Under the pieces are notes generated by a model, which was given only the letters and a program-made list of their open reading frames with translations, made no database searches and was not told the DNA's origin. DNA of 64,000 nucleotides, taken from Aromatoleum anaerobium (GTDB lineage Bacteria; Pseudomonadota; Gammaproteobacteria; Burkholderiales; Rhodocyclaceae). Where the stretch lies: the NCBI RefSeq assembly GCF_012910705.2, contig NZ_WTVG02000034.1, positions 62,001 to 126,000 of the forward strand, given 5' to 3'. A program made the position numbers and the translations under genes. Shown here piece after piece: positions 21,898-30,943 of this stretch; the first letter of the stretch is position 1; each line of letters starts with the position of its first letter.

Positions 21898-22756
21898 CTG
21901 TCGTTCCTTCGGGGGCGGCTGCGAGGTCCGCGCCGCAACCCGCCGCTTGCGCGGGTTTTTTCAGCGCGAGCAGGATCAGGTCATAGGTCGCAGGCAGCAG
22001 GCCGTCGTCGCGGCGATGCGTCTCGTAGCGTGTTTCGAGCACTTTCCAGGCCGCGCGGCCGAGCGGTTCGCGGCGCCGCTGCGCGCCGAGGCTGTGCGCG
22101 CCAATCGACTTGATGTCGCGCAGCAGCTGGCGCAGGTCGGGGGCGATGGCGAAGACGGGAAAATTGTCGGCGGCGATCGGCTCGAAGCCGGCCGCGACGG
22201 CTTCCGCTATCCAATGCTCGGACGGGTGAAAGCGGATCGCATGCTCGGCGTCGTCCACGGTGGCGAAAGCGTCGCGCAGTTCCCACAGCGTGCGCGGGCC
22301 GAGCGTCGCGATCCACGCTTCGCCGCCGGGGCGCAGGACCCGCGCAAACTCGCCGAGCGCGAGCGCCGGTTCGCACCACTGCAGCGCGAGGCTCGACCAG
22401 ACGGCGTCGATCGAGCCGCCGGCGAGCGGCAGCGCTTCGAGGTCGGCGCAAAGTGGCACCGGACGCGTGTGTTCCGGCCCGACCGCAGCGAGCCGGGCGA
22501 GCATCGCCGGCGCGAAATCGAGCGCGAGCAGCGTCGCCTGCGGACAGAGCCGGGCGAGCAGGTCGAGCCCGTAGCCGGTGCCGCATCCGGCATCCACGAC
22601 GCGCTGCAGCGGCGGCGCCGACGCCAGCCGGGGAGCGGCGAACTCGGCGAGCCGGTGGCAGATCTCGCGCTGCACCGCGGCTGCGCTGTCATAAGTCGCC
22701 GCGGCGCGATCGAACGCGCGTCGCACCACGTGTTTCGGGATCGTGCGGCTAACCAC
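21890..22756 (-). CDS. bioC: Malonyl-[ACP] O-methyltransferase BioC
   Basis: A 288-residue SAM methyltransferase that methyl-caps malonyl-ACP so that fatty acid synthesis can build pimelate. The SAM site [15 protein letters not shown] is near residue 70. WSSLALQW and [13 protein letters not shown] are typical BioC motifs. It overlaps both bioH (8 bases) and bioD (8 bases). Confidence 0.93.
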   Translation of the reverse strand: MVSRTIPKHVVRRAFDRAAATYDSAAAVQREICHRLAEFAAPRLASAPPLQRVVDAGCGTGYGLDLLARLCPQATLLALDFAPAMLARLAAVGPEHTRPVPLCADLEALPLAGGSIDAVWSSLALQWCEPALALGEFARVLRPGGEAWIATLGPRTLWELRDAFATVDDAEHAIRFHPSEHWIAEAVAAGFEPIAADNFPVFAIAPDLRQLLRDIKSIGAHSLGAQRRREPLGRAAWKVLETRYETHRRDDGLLPATYDLILLALKKPAQAAGCGADLAAAPEGTTDD

Positions 22757-23501
22757 GGACGACGTCCTCGATGAGCGCGGCGCAGTCTTCCGGGCGCGAC
22801 AGGAAAGGCGCGTGGCCGCAGTCGTCGAATCGTGCGAGGCGGGCGTCGGGCAGTCGCGTCGCGAGCCATTCGGCGGCGGCGACCGGCATCAGCGCGTCGC
22901 CGGCACCGTGAATCAGCTGCACGGGCTGGCGGACGTCGTCGAGCGCGGCGCGCCGGTCGCTGTCCGCGAGCAGTTCGAGGCCCGCGCCCAAGGCAGCGGG
23001 ATCGCACTGTTCGATATCGGCGAGCGCCGCGTTCAACGTGTTCGCGACCGTGCGCCGCCGCGCGTCGCCGAGTGCCTGCAGGGCGACGAAGCGGCGCAGC
23101 GTCGCGGCCGAATCGTGCGCGAAAACGTCGATGAATCCGGCGACGGTCGAAGCGGCGAGCCCGTGCGGCCACGGCGCGGCGGTGTTTTCGGGGCGGGTGA
23201 CGAAACACGGGGAAGTGCCGATCAGCACCAGCCGCGCGACCTTGCGCGGATAACGCCGCGCGAGATCGAGCGCGATGAGCCCGCCGAGCGACCAGCCGCA
23301 TACGACCGCGCCGTCCGGCAGTTCGGGCAGCAGCGCGTCGCTCCACGCTTCGAGCGTCGTGTCGCGGGCCGGTGCGCCGCCGTGGCCGGGCAGCGCCGGC
23401 GTGCGCACGCGCAGTGCGGCCGGCAGGTGCGGCGTCAGCGCGCTCCACACCTGCGGACCGAGTCCCCAGCCATGCAGCAGGACGAGATCCGGCCGGCTCA
23501 T
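22749..23501 (-). CDS. bioH: Pimeloyl-[ACP] methyl ester esterase BioH
   Basis: A 250-residue alpha/beta hydrolase that removes the methyl cap from pimeloyl-ACP. The oxyanion motif [11 protein letters not shown], nucleophile elbow CGWSLGGL, acid region [11 protein letters not shown] and catalytic His in [10 protein letters not shown] are all present. ATG 23501 overlaps the bioF stop. The longer frame to 24065 is bioF antiphase read-through. The BioC-BioH pair shows the E. coli type pimelate route. Confidence 0.95.
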   Translation of the reverse strand: MSRPDLVLLHGWGLGPQVWSALTPHLPAALRVRTPALPGHGGAPARDTTLEAWSDALLPELPDGAVVCGWSLGGLIALDLARRYPRKVARLVLIGTSPCFVTRPENTAAPWPHGLAASTVAGFIDVFAHDSAATLRRFVALQALGDARRRTVANTLNAALADIEQCDPAALGAGLELLADSDRRAALDDVRQPVQLIHGAGDALMPVAAAEWLATRLPDARLARFDDCGHAPFLSRPEDCAALIEDVVRG

Positions 23502-24658
23502 CGCCGCGCCTCGAGCCGGTTTAGCGCGTGCGCGAGACGGCGCACGTCGTCGGCGCCATGCGCGGCGGTCAGCGAGATGCGCAGGCGCGCGGTGCCGTGC
23601 GGCACGGTCGGCGGGCGGATCGCCGGCACCCACAGGCCTTCGTCCCACAGCGCGCGGGCGACGGCGAGCGCTTCGGCGTTGTCGCCGATCAGCACCGGCT
23701 GGATCGGCGTGCGCGACGGCAGCAGCTGCCAGCGGGCGAGGGCGAGTTCGCCGTGCAGCAGCGCGACCAGCCCGGCGAGGTGCTCCCGGCGCTCGTCGCC
23801 GCGCTCGATCAGGTCGAGGCTCGCGAGCAGCGCTTCGGCGAGCGCGGGCGGCGCGCCGGTCGTGAAGATGTAGGTGCGGGCTTTTTGCATCAGCCATTCG
23901 ACGACATCGGCGTCGCCGGCGACGAACGCGCCGGCGACGCCGGCGGCCTTGCCGAGCGTGCCGACGTAGATCAGCCGCCACGACGCGAGACCGGCTTCGG
24001 CAATCGCGCCGCGCCCGTTCGGACCGAGCACGCCGAAGCCGTGCGCGTCGTCGACCATCAGCCACGCGTCGAAGCGCTCAGCCAGCTCCAGCAAGGCTGC
24101 GAGCGGCGCGACGTCACCGTCCATGCTGAACACCGCATCCGTGACGATCAGCTTGCGCTGCGCCGAACTCGATGCCAGCGTGCGCTCCAGCGCCGCCGGG
24201 TCGCCGTGCGCATAGCGGTGCAGCTCGGCGCGCGACAGCAGCGCGCCATCGATGAGCGACGCGTGGTTCAACCGGTCGGCGAAGATCGCGTCGCCGCGCC
24301 CGACGAGCGCCGGAATCGTCCCCGTGTTCGCCATGTAGCCGGTCGAGAAATACAGCGCGCGTTCGCAGCCGACGAACGCCGCGAGCCGCGCTTCGAGTTC
24401 GTCATGGACGGCGTAGTGGCCGCTGACGAGGTGCGACGCGCCGGAGCCTGCGCCCCAGCGCGCGGCGCCGGCCTGCAGCGCGTGCGCGAGAGCCGGTTCG
24501 GCGGCGAGGCCCAGATAGTCGTTGCTGCAGAACGCCAGCATGTCGCGCCCGTCGACGCGGGCATGCGGGGTGCACGGTGTCGCGAGACTGCGGCGCGTGC
24601 GCCTGAGCGCGCGGGCATCGAGTTCGGCGAGATCGGCCTTGAGGCGGTCGAGGAGCAT
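23498..24658 (-). CDS. bioF: 8-amino-7-oxononanoate synthase
   Basis: A 386-residue PLP enzyme that condenses pimeloyl-ACP with alanine. The PLP-lysine motif is [15 protein letters not shown]. The N-terminal [10 protein letters not shown] and the central [16 protein letters not shown] are family signatures. It lies 5 bases after bioA and overlaps bioH by 4 bases. Confidence 0.96.
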   Translation of the reverse strand: MLLDRLKADLAELDARALRRTRRSLATPCTPHARVDGRDMLAFCSNDYLGLAAEPALAHALQAGAARWGAGSGASHLVSGHYAVHDELEARLAAFVGCERALYFSTGYMANTGTIPALVGRGDAIFADRLNHASLIDGALLSRAELHRYAHGDPAALERTLASSSAQRKLIVTDAVFSMDGDVAPLAALLELAERFDAWLMVDDAHGFGVLGPNGRGAIAEAGLASWRLIYVGTLGKAAGVAGAFVAGDADVVEWLMQKARTYIFTTGAPPALAEALLASLDLIERGDERREHLAGLVALLHGELALARWQLLPSRTPIQPVLIGDNAEALAVARALWDEGLWVPAIRPPTVPHGTARLRISLTAAHGADDVRRLAHALNRLEARR

Positions 24659-24663
24659 CGCGG

Positions 24664-25995
24664 TCAGCCCGGCGCCGGTTCGAGCGCTTCGGCGAGCGCC
24701 GCGGCAGCGCCGTCGACGAGATGCGCGACGTGAGCCGCGTCGAGGATGTACGGCGGCATGAAATAGACGGTGTTGCCGATCGGGCGCAGCAGCACGCCGT
24801 GGTCGAGCCCGGCGCGGAAGAAGTTGCGCGCGAAGTCGGGCCGCTCGCTCGCGACGTCGAACGCGAGGATCATGCCGCGCTGGCGCAGCTGCCGCACCGC
24901 GGGATGCGCGCCGAAACGCGCGTGGACCGCGTCGCCGAGCTGCGTGGCGAGCACGCGGTTCGCGGCCAGCACGTCATCCTGTTCGAAGATGTCCAGCGTC
25001 GCCAGCGCCGCGCGGCACGCGAGCGGGTTGCCGGTGTACGAGTGCGAATGCAGGAACGCGCGGGTCGCGGAGTCGTCGTAGAACGCCGCATAGACGGCGT
25101 CGGTCGCGAGCACCAGCGACAGCGGCAGGTAACCGCCCGAAATGCCTTTCGACAGGCACAGGAAATCGGGCCAGATGCCGGCCTGTTCGCATGCGAAAAA
25201 GCTGCCGGTGCGCCCGCAGCCGACCGCGATCTCATCGGCGATGAGGTGCACGCGGTAGCGGTCGCACAACCCCCGGGCGAGGCGCAGGTATTCCGGGTCG
25301 TACATGACCATGCCGGAGGCGCCCTGCACGAGCGGCTCGACGATCAGCGCGGCGGTCTGTGCGTGGTGCTCGGCCAGATGCGCTTCGAGCGCGGCGGCCG
25401 CGCGGCGGGCGACGTCCGCCGCGGATTCACCGGGCAGGGCGAGGCGGGCGTCGGGCGTCGGCACCGTCGTGCCGGCGCGCACCAGCGGCGCGTATGCGTC
25501 GCGGAAGATCGGGACGTCGGTGACCGCCAGCGCGCCGACCGTTTCGCCGTGATAGCTGCCGGCGAGGCTGACGAAGCGGGATTTTTCCGCAAGGCCGAGG
25601 TTGCGCCAGTAATGCGCGCTCATCTTCAATGCGATCTCGGTCGCGGACGCGCCGTCGGAAGCGTAGAACGCATGCCCGAGGCGCTGGCCGGTCAGCGCCG
25701 CGAGCCGTTCGGAAAGCTCGACGACCGGCTCGTGCGTGAAGCCGGCGAGCATCACGTGTTCGAGCGTGTCGAGCTGCGCGCGCAGCGCGGCGTTGATGCG
25801 CGGGTTGCAGTGGCCGAAGAGATTGACCCACCACGAGCTGATGCCGTCGAGCAGCCGGCGGCCATCGGCATCGATGAGCCACGGGCCTTCGCCGCGCACG
25901 ATCGGCACCAGCGGCAGCGCTTCGTGCTGCTTCATCTGCGTGCAGGGGTGCCATACGCTCCTGAGGGATCGTTCGAGCAGTGACGGGGCGTGCAT
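24664..25995 (-). CDS. bioA: Adenosylmethionine-8-amino-7-oxononanoate aminotransferase
   Basis: A 443-residue class III aminotransferase, the DAPA step of biotin synthesis. The N-terminal [29 protein letters not shown], the [11 protein letters not shown] metal/PLP region and the PLP-lysine motif [15 protein letters not shown] are all present. It is the first gene of the leftward bio cluster and diverges from yaaA across 146 bases, where a promoter or biotin operator could lie. bioB is not in the window. Confidence 0.96.
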   Translation of the reverse strand: MHAPSLLERSLRSVWHPCTQMKQHEALPLVPIVRGEGPWLIDADGRRLLDGISSWWVNLFGHCNPRINAALRAQLDTLEHVMLAGFTHEPVVELSERLAALTGQRLGHAFYASDGASATEIALKMSAHYWRNLGLAEKSRFVSLAGSYHGETVGALAVTDVPIFRDAYAPLVRAGTTVPTPDARLALPGESAADVARRAAAALEAHLAEHHAQTAALIVEPLVQGASGMVMYDPEYLRLARGLCDRYRVHLIADEIAVGCGRTGSFFACEQAGIWPDFLCLSKGISGGYLPLSLVLATDAVYAAFYDDSATRAFLHSHSYTGNPLACRAALATLDIFEQDDVLAANRVLATQLGDAVHARFGAHPAVRQLRQRGMILAFDVASERPDFARNFFRAGLDHGVLLRPIGNTVYFMPPYILDAAHVAHLVDGAAAALAEALEPAPG

Positions 25996-26141
25996 CTGGG
26001 ATTCCGGCCGGGTGGGACCAAGGAATGTCGCGCAATCGGGCTGCCCGTGTCAAACGCCCCGCCACGCTCCGCCCCCGCGCGACGCGAGGCGCGACGTTTT
26101 GTTACCATGCGTCGGCCCGGCAACGACAACAAGCACAATCC

Positions 26142-26927
26142 ATGATTTTCGTGATCTCTCCGGCCAAGGCGCTGGATTTCGAAACCCCGCCAGTGACCGC
26201 TGCGGCCACCCAACCGGATTATCTGCGCGAAGCCGAGGAACTGATCGCCATCCTGCGGCAGAAGACCCCCGCCGAGGTCGCGGAGCTGATGCACCTGTCG
26301 GACCCGCTCGCCGCGCTGAACGTCGCGCGCTACGAGCGCTGGCATCGGCCCTTCACCCCCGACAACGCGAAGCAGGCGCTGCTCGCGTTCAACGGCGACG
26401 TCTACGGCGGGCTCGACGCGGGCAGCCTGTCGGAAGATGACCTCGCCTGGGCGCAGCAGCACCTGCGCATCCTGTCGGGGCTGTACGGCATGTTGCGCCC
26501 GCTCGACCTGATGCAGCCGTACCGCCTGGAAATGGGCACCCGGCTCGCCAATCCGCGCGGGGCGAACCTCTACGCCTACTGGGGTGACACGCTCGCCGAA
26601 GCGCTGAACCGGTTGCTTGCCGCCGAGCGCGAGGCCGGCGGCAGCGCGGTGCTGGTGAACCTCGCGTCGCAAGAGTACTTCAAGGCAGCCGCGCGGGCAA
26701 AGCTCGCCGCGCAGGTGATCACGCCGGTGTTCGAGGACTGGAAGGCCGGACGCTACAGGATCATCAGCTTCTACGCGAAGCGCGCGCGCGGCCTGATGAG
26801 CCGCTATGCGATCCGCAACCGGGTCGAGGACGTCGAGGGGCTGAAGGGCTTCGACGCCGAAGGCTACGGCTTCGCGCCCGAGGTTTCGGACGCGGCCACG
26901 CTGGTGTTCCGGCGCCGCACCGACTGA
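26142..26927 (+). CDS. yaaA: Peroxide stress protein YaaA (DUF328)
   Basis: A 261-residue YaaA-family protein. In E. coli this DNA-binding protein limits intracellular iron during H2O2 stress. [14 protein letters not shown] is the usual start, followed by [43 protein letters not shown] and the C-terminal [13 protein letters not shown] motifs. ATG 26142 is chosen over an upstream in-frame start at 25980 because it matches the family. Confidence 0.93.
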   Translation: MIFVISPAKALDFETPPVTAAATQPDYLREAEELIAILRQKTPAEVAELMHLSDPLAALNVARYERWHRPFTPDNAKQALLAFNGDVYGGLDAGSLSEDDLAWAQQHLRILSGLYGMLRPLDLMQPYRLEMGTRLANPRGANLYAYWGDTLAEALNRLLAAEREAGGSAVLVNLASQEYFKAAARAKLAAQVITPVFEDWKAGRYRIISFYAKRARGLMSRYAIRNRVEDVEGLKGFDAEGYGFAPEVSDAATLVFRRRTD

Positions 26928-26959
26928 CGCTCACCACACCGCGATCCGTGGGGGACAGC

Positions 26960-28084
26960 ATGAAAATCAGCCATAACTTCGACGCCGGCGCGATCGAGGT
27001 CGTCAGCATCGCCAACCCGCAGGACATCCGCCTGCGGCTGCGCCCCGACAATGCCGCGGACCTGCGGCAATGGTTCTATTTCCGCCTGCACGGCGCCGCG
27101 GGCCGGCCGCTTCGTATGACGTTCGAGAACGCGGGCGACGCGGTCTTTGCTGAAGGCTGGCCGGGCTATCGTTGCGTTGCGTCGTACGACCGGCGCAACT
27201 GGTTCCGCGTCGCGAGTACGGCGTACGAGAACGGCCAACTGATCGTCGAGCACACGCCCGAGCGCAACAGCATCTACTACGCGTACTTCGAACCGTATTC
27301 GCAGGAACGCCACCTCGATCTGCTCGGCTGGGCCGAGATGTCCGCGTTCGCGCAGATAGACACGCTCGGCACGACGGTCGAAGGGCGCGACATCGACCGT
27401 ATCGTCGTCGGGCGGGCGAGCCCGGGGCACCGCCCGGTGTGGATCATCGCCCGGCAGCATCCGGGCGAGACGATGGGCGAATGGTTCGTCGAAGGCCTGC
27501 TCGAACGCCTGCTCGATGCTGCCGACCCGGTCGCGCGCAGGATTCGCGAACAGGCGGTGCTGCACATCGTGCCCAACATGAATCCCGACGGCGCCGTTCA
27601 CGGCAACCTGCGCACCAACGCCGCCGGGCGCAACCTGAACCGCGAATGGCGCGCGCCCGACCCGGTCGCCAGTCCCGAAGTGTTCTGCGTGCGCGAGGCG
27701 ATGGAGGCGAGTGGCTGCGATCTCTTCCTCGACATCCACGGCGACGAGTCGCTGCCCTATGTGTTCTTCTCGACCGCCGAGGAAGTGCCCGGCTTCACCG
27801 CCGAGATGGCGCAGCAGCAGGCGCGCCTCGTTGCCGCCCTGGCCGCCGCGAGCCCGGATTTCCAGACGCAGCACGGCTACAAGACCGGTCGGTTCGGAGA
27901 CGAACTGCTGACGCTGGCAAGCAAATGGGCTGCCCACCGTTTCGGCTGCGTGTCGCTGACGCTGGAGATGCCGTTCAAGGACAACGCCAACCTCCCCGAT
28001 GGCCTCACCGGCTGGAGCGGCGCGCGCAGCAAGCGGCTCGGCGGCGCAATGCTGAATGCGATCCTCGCGCATCTGGAGGGCTGA
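26960..28084 (+). CDS. M14-family metallocarboxypeptidase, cytosolic-carboxypeptidase-like
   Basis: A 374-residue zinc carboxypeptidase. The N-terminal beta domain (about residues 1-115, with the LRLRPDNAADLRQWFYFRLHG pattern) is characteristic of the cytosolic carboxypeptidase (CCP/Nna1) branch. Zinc ligands are in RQHPGETMGEW and DIHGDESLPY, the substrate Arg/Asn are in GRNLNREW, and the catalytic Glu is in LTLEMPF. No signal peptide is seen. ATG 26960, with GGGGGA just upstream, is preferred over GTG 26948. The substrate in bacteria is unknown. Confidence 0.85.
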   Translation: MKISHNFDAGAIEVVSIANPQDIRLRLRPDNAADLRQWFYFRLHGAAGRPLRMTFENAGDAVFAEGWPGYRCVASYDRRNWFRVASTAYENGQLIVEHTPERNSIYYAYFEPYSQERHLDLLGWAEMSAFAQIDTLGTTVEGRDIDRIVVGRASPGHRPVWIIARQHPGETMGEWFVEGLLERLLDAADPVARRIREQAVLHIVPNMNPDGAVHGNLRTNAAGRNLNREWRAPDPVASPEVFCVREAMEASGCDLFLDIHGDESLPYVFFSTAEEVPGFTAEMAQQQARLVAALAAASPDFQTQHGYKTGRFGDELLTLASKWAAHRFGCVSLTLEMPFKDNANLPDGLTGWSGARSKRLGGAMLNAILAHLEG

Positions 28085-28184
28085 CCGAGGTGATCGAATC
28101 CATCGCGATCAAGGTTTTGTCGTTCTCATCGGTGACCCTATATTTTCCAGAGGTCCCTTCCCGCGCGGCATTCGGCCTTGGTGC

Positions 28185-28674
28185 TCAACGGTTGTACTGC
28201 CGCTGGCGCTCGTAGTAAGCGTCCTGGTCGCGCTGGAACTGATCTTGCGCGCGTGAGCGGTCCACGTGGTTGCGCCAGGCCTGGTCAGGCACCTGGCTGC
28301 CGCTGTGCCCACCGTTCCAGCCGCCCTGGCCCGCGAGCGCGCGGCGTTCGGCGTCCCGGGAGATGGCGTCCACCTGACGCTGGATGTCTTCGTCCGAGCG
28401 GCGCTGAGTGTAGGTGGGGGTGGACCATTGGGTGGTGCGTTCCGCCGTGCCGCCGGGCGCGGTGGGGGAGCGCGCGGTGCTCGCGGGGTTGGGCAAGGTG
28501 TGACTGTTGCTCCATTGATTCGTGTGCGTTGACGGCTGGGCTGACGGGGCGTGGGGCCTTGGGGGCTTCCGACCAGCGCTGGGTCTTGGGGACCTCGGAC
28601 CAGACCTGGGTCTGCGCCCAGGCGGGCAGGTTCAGGGAGCAGGCCAGGGCGAGGTAGCACAAGGTACGTTGCAT
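28185..28674 (-). pseudogene. Frameshifted gene for a small exported QxWS-repeat protein
   Basis: Two overlapping minus-strand frames make one protein. The first, from ATG 28674, has a signal peptide (MQRTLCYLALACSLNLPAWA) and two QxWS repeats (QVWSEVPK, QRWSEAPK). The second, ending at 28185, continues with NQWSNSHT and TQWSTPTY and a charged Gln/Arg-rich tail. The shared repeat motif on both sides places a one-base indel at about 28520-28575. The product would be about 163 residues, and its function is unknown. A sequencing error is possible. Confidence 0.55.
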
Positions 28675-28733
28675 CGGTCCTCCTTGATAGTAGGTTACGG
28701 TTGTATCAAGTTGTTACGGCAATGTACAGCCGC

Positions 28734-28855
28734 CGTAGGGCGGATGAGCCGCGCAGCGATGTTACCCGCCGCATGGGGCAAGGGGACCGGCACGGGTCGT
28801 GCGGCGTAAATACCCTGCGGCGGAAGGGGCCTGCGGCTTTTCCGTCCTATGCTCG
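28734..28855 (+). repeat. MITE-like palindromic repeat, copy A
   Basis: A 122-base element with inverted ends: CGTAGGGCGGATGAGCCGCG at the left pairs with CGGCTTTTCCGTCCTATG at the right. A diverged copy lies in inverted orientation at 55441-55560, about 80% identical by eye. It lies in the 328-base gap between the frameshifted gene and integron island 1. The rest of that gap holds only a short GACGGG/CCCGTC hairpin near 28963-28980. Confidence 0.7.
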
Positions 28856-29028
28856 CTGCGTCGGCACTGACGGGCCTGCGTTCATAAATAGGACGCCCTA
28901 AAGATTTGTAAGAACTGTATTGTTGGGTGAAGTTGACTTGATGTAAAGTGCATACATTCACGCTGACGGGTTGCGACCCGTCATTTAGGCGGTCCACTTA
29001 TAGTTGGGCATCTTAGGAGCCTTTTCTT

Positions 29029-29439
29029 ATGTCACCGCTCGAAGCCAGAACGATCATCGATGCACTCGCCAACGGTATTGACCCAGAGACTGGGGAAATC
29101 CTGCCTGTGCAAAGCACCTTCAACAGCCCGCAGGTAATTCGAGCGCTATTTGTCGCTGTCACAGCCCTTGATAGCGCAGCTAAGCGCGCTGAACGCACCA
29201 AGGCGTTACCAGACAACGCCGGTCGCTCATGGTCCGAGAAGGAAGACCAAGAACTTCTCGCGCTCTTTGATTCTGGCATCCCGGTTAAAGAGATCGCACA
29301 AAGGCATGGTCGCACTCTGGGAGGAATTGCTTCTCGTCTTGTTCGCCTGGGTCGAATCAAAGAGCGTGCCGATGCATATCAAGATGCCCGACCCATCATT
29401 CCACCAGACCTTGCGCATAAAGCTGCGCAAGTCCGGTGA
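29029..29439 (+). CDS. Cassette 1 protein with Myb/HTH-like C-terminus
   Basis: A 136-residue protein of unknown function. The C-terminal half has RSWSEKEDQELLALFDSG followed by IKEIAQRHGRT-like sequence (residues about 66-115). This resembles a Myb/SANT or simple HTH DNA-binding unit with two helices. AGGAG precedes ATG 29029 by about 9 bases. The gene starts 20 bases after the core site GTTGGGC, and its 3' end runs into the attC, both typical of cassette genes. Confidence 0.65.
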   Translation: MSPLEARTIIDALANGIDPETGEILPVQSTFNSPQVIRALFVAVTALDSAAKRAERTKALPDNAGRSWSEKEDQELLALFDSGIPVKEIAQRHGRTLGGIASRLVRLGRIKERADAYQDARPIIPPDLAHKAAQVR

Positions 29440-29454
29440 ATTCAAACGTTGGCC
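29386..29454 (+). repeat. attC site of cassette 1
   Basis: A 69-base imperfect palindrome. The left core GCCCGAC (29386-29392) and right core GTTGGCC (29448-29454) flank arms ATTCCACCAGACCTTGCGC and GCGCAAGTCCGGTGAATTC, which pair with few mismatches around a short loop. The stop codon of the upstream gene (29437-29439) lies inside the site. Confidence 0.75.
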
Positions 29455-29493
29455 CTACAATTCGCGACGCCATAAATCATTCTCAACTTGTAT

Positions 29494-30069
29494 ATGCCGC
29501 AGCAAGCAATCGATCTAGCAAATTCAATCTACGATGCCGCAACCCCCGTCTTGTGCATCCATAGCCTCGCAGGCCCACGCTGGAAGCGCAATATTGCCAA
29601 GAACCCGAAAGACGCACGCATCGGGCCTTGGTTACAGGCCAAGTACACAGTCGTAAATGATCCGGTGTGGCGTGACAAGGCAGCATGCCTGTACTTAGTC
29701 CGTACCAGTGATGGACATCTCAGATACGTGGGTATTTCACGCAATGGTGTAAAGCATCGCTGGAGAACATCACCTGCTTACAACGCCGATACAATGATCA
29801 GGCTTCACGAGGATCAACTCTTCCATAGCCAATGTTGGCGACACATGGAGGTAGCAGCTCTTCGAAAACCTGCTATCTCCGTTGAAGTCAGGTCAATTCA
29901 ATTTCGCTCACTGGCGACAGAGTTGTCGCGCCTTGGACCTCCCCTTTCTGCCTTCTTGGCACTTGGCGACGACGGCGAGGGCCTATGTGCAGCAGTTGAG
30001 CGCTGGCTATGTAATCGTAGCGAGGACGAGTTCCTTGCTTGGAATACAGCCATGACAGGCAGAGCGTGA
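29494..30069 (+). CDS. Cassette 2 protein, possible GIY-YIG-type core
   Basis: A 191-residue protein of unknown function. CLYLVRTSDGHLRYVGISR (residues 65-83) followed by HRWR resembles the first two strands and the Arg of a GIY-YIG nuclease, with LYL and YVG in place of GIY and YIG. A downstream catalytic Glu/Asn pair is not clear, so the resemblance is weak. ATG 29494 is preferred; a TTG at 29488 would add two residues. No strong ribosome site is seen. Confidence 0.5.
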   Translation: MPQQAIDLANSIYDAATPVLCIHSLAGPRWKRNIAKNPKDARIGPWLQAKYTVVNDPVWRDKAACLYLVRTSDGHLRYVGISRNGVKHRWRTSPAYNADTMIRLHEDQLFHSQCWRHMEVAALRKPAISVEVRSIQFRSLATELSRLGPPLSAFLALGDDGEGLCAAVERWLCNRSEDEFLAWNTAMTGRA

Positions 30070-30079
30070 AGCGAAGCCG

Positions 30080-30150
30080 GCCCAACAATCATTCCAGCGG
30101 ACCGCCAAAAAGCTGCGCTTTTTGCCGTCCGCTGAATTCGCACGTTGGGC
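30080..30150 (+). repeat. attC site of cassette 2
   Basis: A 71-base site with consensus outer cores GCCCAAC (30080-30086) and GTTGGGC (30144-30150). The inner arms ATTCCAGCGGACCGCC and GCCGTCCGCTGAATTC pair closely, with an AAAAAGC/GCTTTTT central stem. It is the most canonical attC in the window. Confidence 0.88.
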
Positions 30151-30175
30151 ACCTTAAGCTGCCATACGTCTGGCC

Positions 30176-30204
30176 TTGACAACATGTAGCCTACCGGCTA
30201 CATT
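30176..30204 (+). promoter_or_regulatory. Promoter and operator of the HigBA-like cassette
   Basis: TTGACA (30176-30181), a 17-base spacer and TACATT (30199-30204) form a near-consensus promoter. A perfect inverted repeat TGTAGCC-TACC-GGCTACA (30185-30202) covers the spacer and -10 box, the expected place for toxin-antitoxin autorepression. The toxin ATG is at 30211, about 7 bases after the -10, so the mRNA would be leaderless or nearly so. Confidence 0.7.
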
Positions 30205-30210
30205 TTTCCT

Positions 30211-30507
30211 ATGATCGAAATACGCGAAACCGACGTCTTCGCTCGGTGGCTTGATGACCTGCGCGACATTCACGCAAGGGCGCGCATCCAAATCAGAATC
30301 GAACGGTTAGCCGCGGGAAACCCAGGAGATGTCGAGCCCGTTGGCGAAGGCGTGTCGGAGTTGCGGATCAACTACGGGCCCGGTTACCGGGTGTATTTCA
30401 AGAAGCGTGGGGAAGAGCTAATCATTCTTCTGGCTGGCGGGGACAAGAGCACTCAAGCAAAAGACATCAAAGCAGCCTTGCGCCTTGCACGCAACCTTTC
30501 GGAGTAG
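30211..30507 (+). CDS. RelE/HigB-family addiction module toxin
   Basis: A 98-residue toxin of the TIGR02683 type (putative addiction module killer protein), a RelE/ParE-fold mRNA interferase. Conserved segments include FARWLDDLRDIHARARIQIRIERL, GVSELRINYGPGYRVYF and the C-terminal ILLAGGDKSTQAKDIKAA. It precedes its antitoxin, the reverse of most relBE systems but normal for this family. It has its own promoter, as is common for toxin-antitoxin cassettes. Confidence 0.9.
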   Translation: MIEIRETDVFARWLDDLRDIHARARIQIRIERLAAGNPGDVEPVGEGVSELRINYGPGYRVYFKKRGEELIILLAGGDKSTQAKDIKAALRLARNLSE

Positions 30508-30512
30508 CGGCA

Positions 30513-30812
30513 ATGGACAAAACCACTACCACTCGTTACGACGTGGCAGAACATCTCAGAACACCTGAAGAAATGGCAGCCTATCTGGGGGCTTGCCTTG
30601 AAGAGGCCGATGGCGACGCCGCGTTCATTGCAAAAGCACTTGGCGATATCGCTCGTGCTAAAGGCATGGCGCAGGTAGCCCGAGACGCAGGTCTTTCTCG
30701 CGAGAGCCTTTATAAAGCGCTTTCCGGCGACCGTAGTCCCGCCTTCGATACCATCCTTAAAGTAATTGGTGCTCTCGGACTACAGTTGCACGCACAGCCG
30801 AAGCATGGATAG
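30513..30812 (+). CDS. HigA-like addiction module antidote
   Basis: A 99-residue antitoxin of the TIGR02684 type. It begins with the YDVAEHLRTPEEMAAYLGACLEEADGD segment and ends with a Xre-like HTH (about residues 50-95: IARAKGMAQVARDAGLSRESLYKALSG). It follows the toxin by 5 bases. The HTH is expected to bind the inverted repeat ahead of the toxin. Confidence 0.9.
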   Translation: MDKTTTTRYDVAEHLRTPEEMAAYLGACLEEADGDAAFIAKALGDIARAKGMAQVARDAGLSRESLYKALSGDRSPAFDTILKVIGALGLQLHAQPKHG

Positions 30813-30814
30813 GT

Positions 30815-30873
30815 GCCCAACGATGCGCTGCACCCGACGCGCTTACGCGCGCGGGTGAACGCGGGCGTTAGAC
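30815..30873 (+). repeat. attC site of cassette 3 (59-base element)
   Basis: A 59-base site from GCCCAAC (30815-30821) to GTTAGAC (30867-30873). Both cores fit RYYYAAC and GTTRRRY exactly. The inner arms TGCACCCGACGCGC and GCGCGCGGGTGAAC pair around a TTAC loop. It starts two bases after the antitoxin stop. Confidence 0.85.
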
Positions 30874-30893
30874 AGCTCAAAAGTCCGGCCAAA

Positions 30894-30938
30894 TGCTAGC
30901 ACTATATGCTTGCATTTACAGTCATTTTTTGCTAGCAT
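30894..30938 (+). promoter_or_regulatory. Promoter/operator region of hicAB copy 1
   Basis: Two perfect TGCTAGCA palindromes (30894-30901 and 30930-30937) flank TTGCAT (30910-30915) and overlap TAGCAT (30933-30938), with 17 bases between the two hexamers. The same palindrome occurs twice, one copy with a mismatch, ahead of hicAB copy 2. It is therefore a likely HicB operator. The hicA GTG is only six bases beyond the -10. Confidence 0.55.
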
Positions 30939-30943
30939 TCCTA

